64,000 nt of DNA from NCBI GenBank assembly GCA_025766275.1, contig JAFKAC010000005.1, positions 1,116,001 through 1,180,000 of the forward strand, given 5' to 3'. The translations under genes were made by a program, and so were the position numbers. Numbering within the stretch: the first letter of the stretch is position 1; each line of letters begins with the position of its first letter. The stretch is from Lactarius indigo (lineage: Eukaryota; Basidiomycota; Agaricomycetes; Russulales; Russulaceae). Below, piece after piece: positions 1 through 10,853 of the stretch. The notes below the pieces were generated by a model. The model was not told the origin of the DNA. It saw only the letters and a program-made list of their open reading frames with translations, and did not search any database.

Positions 1-84
1 AGTTGTATAAAAGAGCATATGTGATCCGAAAGGTGCTGGAAGAGAGAATCACGGGTATAGTTGGCTGTCGACGCTGTGGCGATG

Positions 85-1230
85 TCACAGAGTCTTCTTG
101 AACCAAGCAACGGTCTGCTCAAGACCTCCCTCGTACCCGGCCTTAACTTCGGGCACTTGCAGATTTGGCCGCACGGCGAAACCATGAGCGGTCCCTGTGC
201 ACAGACGAACTGAATGAGGTGAACCCTGGTGTGCTAGGAAGGAGGACTTGCCGTTCCAAATCTTAAACTCGTAGTCAACGGGATCGGGTTTTTTCTCCTG
301 TTCTTTAAAAATAGATTGTGCGGTCTTGACATCCTTATCCTTGAAGCTGAAGTCCTCTGCTTTGGTCAGCGCCAACCGAGGTACGACGTTCTTTGAGCAT
401 TACCTTCAGCCAGTAACCAAGACGCAGGAACCTGAAGTAGTAAGGTAGCAGGTAAAACCTCTAAAACGGAACACTGTTGAGTTAAAAAAACAGTTACCTT
501 GATGGCTCGGACCTGAGCAGGCTTCAAACTGGCAGGGTGCGCGATCACGATTGTATTCACCGAGTCGGTTGAACCCAGACGAACAGCCATTGCACCACCA
601 AAGCAATACCTGGTGCAATTCATGCGTCAGTAGGCAGATCTCTTGGTCCCGCATTTGCGAACACTCACCCAACAACGCCAATCCTCTCATAACCCTTTTC
701 GGATCTAACTTTCTTAATGAACTGGGTAATCAAGGTACATGTATGGGCGTAGGACGATTTCCGGGTTAGGGAACGCACCGCGTGGACTCTGGGGTCAACA
801 ACAGATGGGCGATTGCCGATAAGTCTGGGAAGGGCTAAAAGGACCTTGAAGCCGAGGACACCCATGTCGGTCCATTTCATCTTAACACCTGCACGATCGG
901 GCGAACGAGGCTCCAGATCCTTCACTTTGAATGGTGGCTTGCCTGAAGGACAAGGAGACACGCATTAGTCGCAAGAAGCGTGGCATGCAAACACAACCCA
1001 CCATTGAAGAAATCAGGAATCCAGACATCCACACTGACGTGTTCGGCGAGGTGGTCTGCGACGATCCTCGGATTCGACAAAGCAAGACCAAAAATGTCAG
1101 TGAGTAGAACAATTGCCTTAGTCGGTTGAGGGGAGTCACCCCTTGCCGGGGTTAAGTAGTCGGATCCAACCATAGAGCCCTTTGGCTCACCCGGGAGGAC
1201 GAAACCTTTGTAGCAATCTGGGCAACTCAT
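85..1230 (-). CDS. Dienelactone hydrolase family protein
   Basis: Alpha/beta hydrolase of the dienelactone hydrolase family, probably cytosolic, acting on lactone or ester bonds; the true substrate is unknown. The first exon starts MSCPDCYKGFVLPGEPKGS, a typical fungal DLH start with two early cysteines. The nucleophile motif GYCFGG (Cys in place of Ser) lies near 575-600, the acid is probably the Asp in AEDF near 355-365, and the histidine lies in GTAHGF near 170-194, so the Cys-Asp-His triad is complete. There are several short introns. The last one (195-251) is 57 nt, has a GC donor, and is open in frame; removing it restores the normal NGTAHGF junction. The start is the ATG at 1228-1230, about 32 bp below a TATA element on the same strand. 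Family call is firm, substrate is not. Confidence 0.88.
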
Positions 1231-1261
1231 GTCTGGAGCACTTCAAGGAGAGGTTCCTGGG

Positions 1262-1272
1262 TATATATATAA
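1262..1272 (-). promoter_or_regulatory. TATA element of the dienelactone hydrolase gene
   Basis: An alternating TATATATATAA tract lies 32 bp upstream of the start codon at 1230. It suggests a very short 5' leader. Placement fits a core promoter; use in vivo is inferred. Confidence 0.5.
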
Positions 1273-2126
1273 TCAAGCAGAACTCCGCTGGCCGCCGTGT
1301 GGATCACCCGCAGGTCATGGGCAATTCCGGTTTTGGAGGACAGAACCCAAACCTGATGCCAAGTTGCGCCCCCTTGGGACTAACCTTCTCATTCAGAATG
1401 TTCACGTGGCCGTAAGAGGGATCCAGATTACTCTAGATGGACGTGACATCCATTGGAGAGAGGGGTTATCAGTGTCAAACTAGCTTCACAGGTGCCGCGA
1501 CTTTCAAGTTGACATATTTAAACCGCCGCAGTGCGTCGAAAGAGAAGGTCACACGTACAGTATGAATCCCCTCGTACGGTTTTCCAATCACCTCGTGTAT
1601 CTAGTACCCGCACGGACCTTCTTGTAGCTAGCACATACGTTTGGACAAGCGTTTTCTGTTTGACGAGCCAGAACGCCCTTCTCTGGAAACGGGACGCGTT
1701 TATTGTGCGAGTTTGGCAACGTCGTAACTCAACTTTACTCGTGTGCAGCAGGGACTTTTTTGGACGCACTTCGACCGATGAACCAGGCAACGCGAAGTAG
1801 GCAGATTCTTGGAAAGGACGGGGGCCCCGTCTCATTACCGATAGCACCGCGAACGGCGTTTTCATTATGCACGCACACATTGAGGTTGATAGGACCGCTG
1901 GTTATCAAATACCACGGTGCGGCGCTGGAATTGGGGAAAGGCCTCGGGCCTGTCCACCCCGGGCCCATAATTTCTCTCGCGAGACACGGGCCACAAGAAG
2001 AATGAGGTTGAAAGCGATCTAGATGGTCCGCCAGAAAAATAAGAGGCTGGAAGTTGTTTTTATTTTTCTATCGAATGACCACACATGTTCGTTACGGTAG
2101 AAGTACGCCGAGTCACTCTGCCTGGG
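1273..2126. other. Intergenic, no gene recognised
   Basis: Between the dienelactone hydrolase start and the stop of the DUF6697 gene. Open frames of 77-120 codons occur on both strands around 1518-2005 and overlap each other; none resembles a known family. I treat them as chance frames in GC-rich DNA. The part next to 1273 should hold the hydrolase promoter. Confidence 0.5.
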
Positions 2127-3429
2127 TCAGCGGCTGGCGTTATCCTGTATCAACTTGGCCAATTTTACATCGTATCCAACACATTTGATCACTTCGAACC
2201 CCAATTTCTGTGCGTTGTTGACCCAGCTCTCAGTCCGACGATCGGAACTGGACCAAGACAGAGAACACACCTCTGCACCAGAATTGAAACTATTGGGAAT
2301 GGCATGTTTCTCCTCTGTCACGAACCCATTGTGATACTTTCTAAGCCACTCTTGAATCTCAGCAGGAGAGAGCTCGGAACTGAATTTCTTGGATTTCTTG
2401 CGTAAATTACTCCGCGCTTTGACGTCATCCGCTCCCCGCGTCCACATGCGCTTCAACCAATCCTTACGGCACTGCCCGATATCGTTGTGGCTCCAAAGCT
2501 GACGAGGATGTGGAAAAACTGCTCACCAACCCCGGCAGTGCGTGCCACTCATCAGGTTGGGCCTCCAAGATGTAGGGTATGTGGACCTTGGTGTAGATAC
2601 CATAGTATTGGAGCTCGGTCCTTCGACCCATGGATGGGTCAACAAGAACGTGGAATGTCTCCTTGGCATCCTCGAGTAATACCATACCCGGATGAAAAAG
2701 GATCACCCCTGGCTCTCCAACACACGTCGGTGCGAATGGTTGTGTTATCTTGTTAGTGCAAAGAAAGCTCCCCGCATATGCTTTGATTTTATTAGCTGTT
2801 GGCCGCTCAGAATACAGAAACCCTCCAAACGCCCTCTGAAAAGTTAACCAGGGTATGCTGGGGGTCTTGGTGGCCCATTCAGCCTCCAGTGGTGCCAGCT
2901 GGTGATCGCAAAGTCCTGCCGCACTGAAAATTGCGGAGCGGTTGCTGAGGCTGTTGTCGGCACACAAGGCGGCAATGGTGCCAACAAATACCTCCCTATT
3001 TTCCAGGCTGAGATTGTCGCGGCGTACTCTCCTGGGTGGTACCAACTCTGAGGATCTCGATGTTCTGCTAGACGGGTAGGATCTGTGAGATGGTGCTATC
3101 CAAGCACATACTGCAGTAAAGACAAACCCTTGATGGTGTAATCGCTGATTCCCATCGTCTTCCCGTGCCACGAGGCTGGGTGGCACCTGTTGCTGAGGGG
3201 TAGGGCCCGAGAGTGTATCAGGTGCAGAGTGGGACGAGGAGCTGCCAGTGTCGATGGGTTGTGCGCCTTTAGGTTGAGCTGTTGATTGGCCTTCATCCTC
3301 GCAGAATCGCTCCAACAATTTTCGGTATTCCTCACACCGCCAGTCCGCACAGAGCTTCTCTATCTCCATCATTCGGTAGCGTACATCCGATTTCTGTCTG
3401 GCCAAAGCGGTGTCCACGCGCGATTCCAT
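2127..3429 (-). CDS. DUF6697 domain protein
   Basis: Uncharacterised basidiomycete family; function unknown. A Glu/Arg/Lys-rich start (MESRVDTALARQ) probably forms a coiled coil over residues 1-50, followed by a Ser/Pro-rich linker. The DUF6697-like part shows a GEPG turn, a QYYGIYTKV strand and an EWHALP motif, then a basic helical stretch and the conserved ending IKCVGYD near 2160-2190. Two introns are clear: 2472-2526 (55 nt) and 2208-2270 (63 nt). The second is stop-free and in frame; removing it joins SGAE to KLGFEVIKCVGYD as in family members. The predicted product is about 394 aa. Proteins of this family are often abundant and variable in agaric genomes; a nuclear role is only a guess. 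Confidence 0.75.
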
Positions 3430-4407
3430 ACCTATAACTTGAACTCCTCCTGCTGGTATGGCTGTTGCGTTGGGAGATCTGATACGAATCTATTAGCGCC
3501 GCAGAAGATTTGATGTTTGGATTGCGTGATCACATGAAGATCCTCTCTATTCGCACGACAAGATTGCAGTCGTAGCGCTCGTGCTCTGGCCTTCTTTTGT
3601 GTTGGGAGTGTGATACATATCTAAACCTTTCAAAAATTGCACATGTGCTCTTGTACAACTTGGGTATCTTGTGCTCATAACTTGTGTGTGTGTGTCTGAA
3701 CGAACGAGAACACATAAAATGTTGTCATACTTTGGTTTATTTTGGGATCAATATCATGGCTTGCGCCACAAATTTCGTTCTGCCACTCACTAGCTATTTA
3801 TCGTGACGGCTGAGAAATGCCCCGCGCGTTTTACTCGTGCGTATCATCTTGTAATCGACGTAATTACTCACACCTTCCTTGCCTCTCATGCAGCAACATT
3901 CGTTCGCAGAAGAACGTCAGTATGGTGTCAAAGGTCGCAATCGGCCTCGGCGACCACCTTAGTCAACAACAATAATAACAGTGGATATCGCGGTGGGGTT
4001 CAACGAGCTACCGGGATGTATACTGTTACCCGGGAACGATGCCATCCGCTTTCGTACTGAGTCCTCGTTTTACACGAACTAGTGCAACAGGGTTTTTATC
4101 AGTTCGCGACGTGCTAGGGGGTCACTCGTGTTGAATGTACAACTTGAACTTGAACGGATTGGCGCCCGAAGATGCCCCAGTATTTGTAAGCGGAGCAAAG
4201 AGCGCGTCGATCCTATCCCGTTGTCTATCCCAGCGGAGAACCCAACGGCTTTGGTAGCGCCAGTGGCACAGCTGAGTAAGTCACCCTCTAGCTGTTCGGT
4301 CTAAGCATATTCCGTCCTTTCTGAATCATCAATTGGGAGCATGGACGATAAAAGGCCGTTTGTTCAGGTGGTAGAAGACATTACATTCTTCCACTGCCCC
4401 AATCCAC
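3430..4407. other. Intergenic: divergent promoter region with a retroelement-like primer site
   Basis: Separates the DUF6697 gene (-) from the oxygenase gene (+), so both promoters should lie here. At 4155-4165 the sequence TTGGCGCCCGA matches the start of a classical tRNA-Lys-type primer binding site of LTR retroelements, but no gag or pol remains and no matching LTR pair was found. Otherwise nothing coding is visible. Confidence 0.4.
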
Positions 4408-5370
4408 ATGGCTGCCGCAGTCCTCGCACCCAACGACGTTCATACTAGTCTTAATTACTTTGCCTCAACAGCGAATGGGGAGCCTCCATACAATTTCACC
4501 TACAGCCCGCCACCCGACGGGCTTCCACAGAGTAATATCATAACGGAGGCGATCAACACGGTCGTCCACGATGTCCGTGGCAAGGAAGACACGGTCTCGC
4601 TTGAGACTACTGGTTTCGAGTTTGTGCAACATGTCAGCGAAGAGAAGAATTTCGTCGACGAAGAAGCTATACAGACCAGGTACTACAAGGAAGTCGAAGA
4701 ACTCCTCAAGAAACATACCGGTGCGAAGAAGATTTTGATATTCGACCATACCATCAGGCAAGTCCAGCTGAAAGGCGCTAACTTTGACTCTGACACCTCT
4801 GCTTATCACGATATCAGGCGTCCTGTCAACAAGGAAGGTCAGCCCAATACGCCACAGCAGCGTGGCCCGGTGGTGTGTCCTTCCGTTATCGCTCCTCACC
4901 TATGGATCGTGACTGATCGCACTCTCCAGACACGCGTGCACGTCGACCAGACCTATGCCGCGGGATTCGCCCGGGTACGGCACCACGTTCCCGAGGATGC
5001 CGATCGCCTGCTCAAAGGCCGTGTGCGCATCATCAACGTGTGGCGCCCCATCGGGAACCCCGTTGCGCACCACCCGCTCGCCGTTGCAGATTGGCGTTCG
5101 CTAAACCCTGAGAGAGACCTCGTCTCGACCCGGCATATCTACGTGGACCGAGAGGGAGCCACGTTCGGCGTCCGCCACAACCCCTCACACCAGTGGTACT
5201 ACCTAGGTGGGCAGACGCCAGATGAGGTTACTTTGATCAAGTGTTTCGACTCGGACGAAAGCAAGGCGCGACTGACGCCGCATACGGCGTTCTTGGACTC
5301 CACGAGCCCGAAAGACGCCCCAGACAGGCAGTCCATCGAGGTCCGCTGCTTGGTGTTTGACGAAGAGTAG
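4408..5370 (+). CDS. GA4 desaturase / CmcJ-NvfI family oxygenase
   Basis: Member of the fungal GA4-desaturase-like (asaB/CmcJ/NvfI) family of predicted non-haem iron, 2-oxoglutarate-type enzymes, often found in secondary metabolism. Visible family landmarks are the N-terminal TSLNYF segment, RGPV...RVHVDQTYAAG, the strand RIINVWRPIGNPV, PLAVADWRSL, WYYLGGQTPDEV and a final SIEVRCLVF strand. Candidate metal ligands are the H-x-D in RVHVDQ and the His in TPHTAF. The frame is open from ATG 4408 to the TAG at 5368-5370, but 4873-4929 (57 nt, GTGTGT..CAG) is almost certainly an intron: splicing gives RGPVTRVHVDQT, as in relatives, and a 301 aa protein. No other biosynthetic genes lie next to it, so substrate is unknown. 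Confidence 0.85.
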   Translation: MAAAVLAPNDVHTSLNYFASTANGEPPYNFTYSPPPDGLPQSNIITEAINTVVHDVRGKEDTVSLETTGFEFVQHVSEEKNFVDEEAIQTRYYKEVEELLKKHTGAKKILIFDHTIRQVQLKGANFDSDTSAYHDIRRPVNKEGQPNTPQQRGPVVCPSVIAPHLWIVTDRTLQTRVHVDQTYAAGFARVRHHVPEDADRLLKGRVRIINVWRPIGNPVAHHPLAVADWRSLNPERDLVSTRHIYVDREGATFGVRHNPSHQWYYLGGQTPDEVTLIKCFDSDESKARLTPHTAFLDSTSPKDAPDRQSIEVRCLVFDEE

Positions 5371-5588
5371 AGGTCTGGTTGCTGGTGTGTAGACGCCGTT
5401 GACGTTATGACATTATTCATGTAGTTGCTTGACTAGAATGTTCTCTGTATGTGTGAGGTAGCCTGAAGGCGGGCGAATGAGGTTAGTCTCGTAGGTTATC
5501 GTGAAAAGTATGATGAACCCTCTCTGAAGATGTGCACGTTTCATTCATTTTATTACACGTCTGCAACAACTTACATCGCCAACCCTAT

Positions 5589-6840
5589 CTATGCATTGAC
5601 TGCTTCCGTCAATTGTGTAGCATCCAAGCCGTTGGCGTACTGGAATTGGTCGGAATTTTCATACTAGGCATACGCCGATGGTAAGCAGCCGCCAGAGGAG
5701 AATGACGAGGTGCTCACCTCGTACATGTCCAATGCTACCTGACAGCTCTCCTTGACCACAACCGGTGCGTCCTCTCTCGTCATATACTCTTTGAGATAGG
5801 GAAGTACTTCTGGAGTCGCAATACCGCCGAGAGCTTCCGCTGCCTCATGGCGTACCATATCCGATTCCTGCGGATTCTGAAGAACCTGGAGCAAGGCGGG
5901 GACCGCATGTGGAGACAGGAGTTGGCCAAAGACAAAAGCAATCTCATGCCTCTCCGGCCGCATCAGATGACCTTTTTCGAAAAGAAAAGACCGACGGTGC
6001 GCTCACTTGAATAGCGCGCTATCGTCGGAGAAACCCGCGGCGAGAGCGTCCACCGCCGCGGGGGTGCCAATGTTCCGCAGCGCGAACATCGCCCGATAGC
6101 GCTCGAAGAGCGGGAGTTGCCTATTAAGAAGTTTGGAGCGCAGCTCCTCTACGGAAGACTGCGTCGCAGCCCCCGGTTTTGATCTTCCCGAAAGGAGGCC
6201 AGAGGTGGGAGGGGCAGGATCGACAGAGGTGTAGGTTCTGGTCTCACAGGTCAGAGAAGAAGTGCACAGCAGGCAAAGAGAATCGCGGACTGAGGCTCGT
6301 CAGATGCGCTCGAACGGTGGCGTTGCCCTTCCTCAGAATTATCCCACTCTATCTTCGCTAGCGCGATCTCGCAGGTCTCGCGTACTGTACGATTTGAATC
6401 GTTCAGATACTTCTCGAGTATAGGAATAGATGAGGCCGAGGAGATAGCTCCCATCGCTTCGGCTGCCTGCACACATGAATGCGCTGAGGCGCCCCTCAGG
6501 ACGAAACTCACCTCATGCCGGACCATCGGGTCTTCCTGCTCATTCGTGAGAACAGACTCGAGGGTCGAGAGCGCCACTGTATTCTTCATCTGCCCTAAGC
6601 AATAAGCTAGCTCATGTTTGAGGAGAGCAGATGGATCTCGGAATCCTGCATAAACGTTAATCATAAGTACGTGGCCGTGGACGCGATCTCACCTTTTGAG
6701 ATAATGTGGACGGCTTGATCGCTCTTGAGAGCCTTGAGCGTAAAGAGGGCTCTAAATCGATTGTGCAACGGCACATTTCCAGATATGTTGAGGAGTAATG
6801 CCTCGAGGTTGTCGAGCTCTGATTGAGGGACGTTACGCAT
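5589..6840 (-). CDS. LIA1: Deoxyhypusine hydroxylase
   Basis: Iron-dependent HEAT-repeat enzyme that hydroxylates deoxyhypusine on eIF5A, the last step of hypusine formation. The four expected His-Glu metal motifs are all present: [20 protein letters not shown] (split by an intron), HEIAFVFGQ and [11 protein letters not shown], arranged as two halves with a linker. Start is ATG 6838-6840 ([17 protein letters not shown]). Several introns of 45-60 nt interrupt it. The open frame seems to stop at 5664, but a further intron with donor GTGAGC joins MYE to a last exon ending [12 protein letters not shown] at 5589, which matches the usual C-terminus. It is divergent from MRT4 with only 72 bp between start codons. 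Identification is secure. Confidence 0.93.
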
Positions 6841-6912
6841 GAGAACCGGACGGGACAGAAGTGAATTTTTTTGCCGGATTACGCGCTTGATTTCGATTTC
6901 TCGTCACCCGCA
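6841..6912. promoter_or_regulatory. 72 bp bidirectional promoter, DOHH / MRT4
   Basis: Only 72 bp separate the two start codons, so the genes must share promoter DNA and their leaders must be very short or overlap. No TATA element is seen. Both products serve translation (eIF5A maturation and 60S assembly), so co-expression is plausible but inferred. Confidence 0.6.
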
Positions 6913-7943
6913 ATGCCAAAGTCCAAGAGACAAAAACTCGGTCAGTCGCGACCTAAAAACACGACAGAGACGATCCTTGACGGACTCTGGACATTCTAGT
7001 ATCATTAACTAAGGTCTCAAAAAAGACTCGGCAGCACAAGGGAGCTCAGATATCTGAGGTGCGTCTCTGCCACTCCATGACACCTCTGGGATGCCAATCT
7101 TCGATTAGCTCCAGACGAACGTGGAAAAATGGAGATATTGCTGGCTTTTTGAAGTCGGTAACATGCGCAATGCGCATCTTAAAACGGTCCGAAAACTTTG
7201 GAGAGAGTGCGTTTGCTACTGATGCACTGTTCGTATATCTGATCTCACGTCCTATCACGCAGCTCTGCGCGTCTATTTTTCGGACGCGGAGCACTGATGG
7301 CTAAAGCACTTGGTACGACACCGGAGGAGGAGCATCGGCCAGGTTTGGCACCTTTAGCCAGAGTGAGTGCACCGCTGTTGAGATGTCCGACCTGACTTTG
7401 TGGCTTATTCACACCATCGTCTAGCAAATAAAAGGGCAAGTCGGGCTACTATTCACAAACACGGAACCTCAAGAAGTGATTGAGTGGTTCAAGGATTTCC
7501 ATCAAGCCGATTTTGCACGGTCTGGCAATCGTGCGACCCGGACAGTGATCCTCCCGGCTGGCCCGGTCATGCAGCATCATTCTGACCCGCCCGAACCATT
7601 CCCACACAACGAAGAACCACAGCTGCGCAAGCTTGGCCTGACGACGGTCATGCGGAAGGGCGTACCGACTTTGGAGAATCCACACAAACTGTGTGAAAAG
7701 GGCAAGGTGCTTACGGCAGAGCAGGCGCAATTGCTCAAATTGATCGGCGAAAAGATGGTGGAATTCCGAGTTGGGCTGAATGCGCGGTGGGATTCCACGA
7801 CAGGAGAAGTGGAGGAGGTGACTGACCCAGGGGTGAAGCTGAGCTTGGACGAGCAAGTGGAAAGCGCATGCGAGGGCTCAGACGAGAGTGGTGGCGATGG
7901 GGACGATGATAATGATGACGATGATGATGCGATAAGCGAATGA
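6913..7943 (+). CDS. MRT4: Ribosome assembly factor MRT4
   Basis: Nuclear/nucleolar paralogue of ribosomal P0 that holds the stalk site on pre-60S particles until P0 replaces it. The short first exon MPKSKRQKL begins at 6913; later exons give KKTRQHKGAQ, KWRYCWLFEVGNMRNAHLKT, LFFGRGALMAKALGTTPEEE, QIKGQVGLLFTNTEPQEV and WFKDFHQADFARSGN, all matching MRT4 in order. Introns are near 6940-7018, 7060-7105, 7209-7263 and 7361-7424. The ending is an Asp/Gly acidic tail after ARWDSTTGEVEEV, as in many fungal MRT4 proteins. The stop lies 53 bp before the first possible start of the peptidase gene, on the same strand, so the transcripts probably overlap. Confidence 0.93.
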
Positions 7944-8080
7944 AATCACCCTTTTTCTTGTACCTTGTACAAGTCTAGGGCCATCAACTCTCTTAAATGT
8001 GGTGGTTTCCCAGCTTCGCTTTCCTGGCGACCCAACTCCCGTTGACATCGCCTCCCGCTGTGGGCATTCCGTCATACAGC

Positions 8081-10853
8081 ATGTCAAAGGCCTTCGGTTT
8101 CAAATCGGGAAACGATAGATTTACCCCTCAAGATCTAGTAGAGCTTTCCCGTCCCGGCGCTGGCATAGCAAACGCTGCAGGGGACCTTGTCCTCGTTCCC
8201 GTCTCCAAATACTCCTTCGCAGAGAAGAAGTGAGATCAGATACCCTGTCCTGCGACCACAACATCATTAACCCTTTGGACAGGAATCACAAGTCCATCTT
8301 CATCGCGCCACTGGAGTCTGCCGCTCAGCCGGTTGAGGTACCTCTTGCCCACGGAGGAGAAGCATTCTGGCTCGACGGACGCACTATCGGCCACGTCGTT
8401 GCAGAAGGTGATGACGACGACAGCAAGGTTGCGAGCCTCTACGCGATCTCTGTACGGTTTACTGGTAGTTCTCTCGACGCAACGGCGGACCCGCCTGTTC
8501 TGCTCGGCAAATTCCCGACGGCGTCTCCATCCAGCTTCCGCTATGCGGCAAAAGCCGGCCTGCTTGTATTTTCCGACAACGTCCACGAAGACGGAGAACT
8601 GACGAAAGTTCGCGAGAACGATAGAAAATGGGACGAACGCGGCGACTCTGCCCTCGTATACGACGATACGTATGAGCGACACTGGGACACTTGGACTGGG
8701 CCGAAGCGGCCATCGCTCTTCACCGTCAAGCTTTCCAAGGACGCTCAGAACAAGTGGCATTTCGGAGATCAATTCACCAACGTGCTGCACGGTACTAAAC
8801 ACGTAGGTCGTGACAGGCGCGCTTTCCTTCCTGCACGCTCACTATTGAGTAGTACACTCCCGTTGAGCCATTTGGTGGTGCTAACGATTACGACGTGTCC
8901 GACGAATACATCGTTTACACCACAAAGGACCCGGAACTCCCCGAAGCCTGGCATACCAAGCAGAACGTTAGACTTTCGATTTCTCGCTTCATCTCGGACT
9001 AGCCTCCCAAACTGAATGTCATAGATATACCTCGTCCACCTGACCGGCAGCCAGAAGCCACGCGAACTCACCTCGGGTAAGCAAGGCGCGACGCATAACC
9101 CCGTGTTCAATGCGCAAGGCGACAAGGTTGCATGGACGGAACTCGACGAGGACGGTTATGAGTCAGATAGGTACTGTGGCGGCTTCTAGCTCTGTTACCG
9201 TTTTCGTGAACCGAACCTCCATGCAGGGCCAAGGTCGTCATCTACGACCTGAAGAAGGACGTTCGCTTCACGCTCACACAGCCTTGGGACAGATCTGCCG
9301 AAGAGCTTGCTGTGAGCCACTCGGATTCTTCTCATCCCATGGGATTGATCTTTAATTTCTCGCAGTTCTCGCCGGAGTCGGACTACCTCTATTTGACCGC
9401 CGGCGATCATGCTCGTAGCAAGCTCTTTGTCCTCCCTGTTCCAGAGACACCTGACAAGTCGTCAACTCACCCATCTCTCCCACCCAATTTCACCACCCCT
9501 CAGCCACTCACCAACAGCGGCGCTGTCACTGCACTCCAACTCCTACCCAACGGCAGGCTCATATTCTCCCGTTCCTCCCTCCGCGGACCCAATGACGTGT
9601 TCATTATTCGCGATCTTCGTGAACTTGAAACCGATCTCGCCAAGGCCCAGAGCAGCTTTGAATGGAAAGGCTCGCCGGAGCAGGTCACCAGGTTCACAGG
9701 GGATGCGTTGGCGGGCAAAACTCTGCGACCGCCAGAGGACTTTTACTTTGAGGGAGCCGAAGGGAAAACGGTGCACGGTTATGTTGTCAAGCCATACGGA
9801 TGGAAAGCGGGCGATACAAAGAAGTGGCCAGGACTGTTGTTCATTCACGGAGGTACGTCATTGCTCACGTATTTAACGGAACCACCTTGAAGAGGATTCG
9901 AGGTCCCCAAGGAGTATGGGACGATCGCTGGTCCACGAGGTGGAACCCGAATATTTTTGCACACCAAGGATACTTCGTCGTGGCGGTTAACCCGACTGGT
10001 TCAACAACCTTCGGCCAGGGTGAATGTTCACGCCATACACGCGCCAGGCTACTTCTTACGCTCTGTCAATAGACCTTGTGGATGCCATTGCTAAGGATTG
10101 GGGTGGAAAGCCCTTCGTCGACCTCCAGAAGGGCTGGAAGTACGCGCTAGACAAGTATCCCGAGATCGATCCCGACCGCGCCGTCGCGGCTGGTGCCAGC
10201 TGGGGTGGTTACGCTATCAAGTGGGGACCATTTACATATAACCGTGGCGTGTCGCTTATCCGTGGGACAGCTGGATTCAGGGCCACCCCGAGTATGGGTT
10301 CGGTTTCAAGGCTCTTGTATGCCACGATGGTGTTTTCGACGCAGTTTATAATGGCTACTCCACCGACGAGCTCTTCTTCGTGAGTGATCTTACCATCTAA
10401 TTATGCGGTCGTTTTTAATCATCTTTGACCATAGTTCAACCATGAATGGGGCGGCCGACCTTGGGACAAGGAGGCGAAAGAGTTGCTCGAACGGTTCAAC
10501 CCGATAAACTTCGTGCACAAGTGGTCGACGCCGCAGCTCGTGATTCACAGTAGTAAAGACTATCGTTTACCCGAGACGGATGGGATTGGCGCATTTCATG
10601 CGTTACTGCAGTGAGTATAGGCCTTTCTCACCGTGACTCTATCAAGTGACAAAGACGATTCCAGGCAAGGTGTACCAACTCGATTGGTTGTCTTCCCCGA
10701 TGAGAACCACTGGGTTTTGAACCACGGGAATAGGTTTGGCTGTTCGTTTCGTACCGTGGACCGCACAAATAACAATTTCCCTCTAGTTTGAAGTGGCACT
10801 ACGAAGTTTTCAGATGGTTTGACTTGTTTGTGGGTAAAGTGGATGCAAACTGA
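8081..10853 (+). CDS. Dipeptidyl-peptidase V (S9C prolyl oligopeptidase family)
   Basis: Serine exopeptidase that removes dipeptides; fungal DPPV proteins are often secreted. An N-terminal beta-propeller is followed by an alpha/beta hydrolase domain with the conserved stretch [20 protein letters not shown]. The triad is visible: Ser in GASWGG (codon 10198-10200), Asp in DYRLPETDG near 10560-10580, and His in [10 protein letters not shown] near 10700. Introns are frequent; clear ones start at 8229, 8803, 8969, 9170, 9853, 10025, 10216 and 10381. I choose the ATG at 8081 ([15 protein letters not shown]), the usual start in relatives; an in-frame ATG at 7997 would add 28 residues with a hydrophobic, signal-like stretch. 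The final exon ends [11 protein letters not shown]. Confidence 0.9.

Noticed and set aside
1518..2005. Overlapping open frames between the first two genes
   Set aside because: Open on both strands with no family similarity, no start context and no splice logic.
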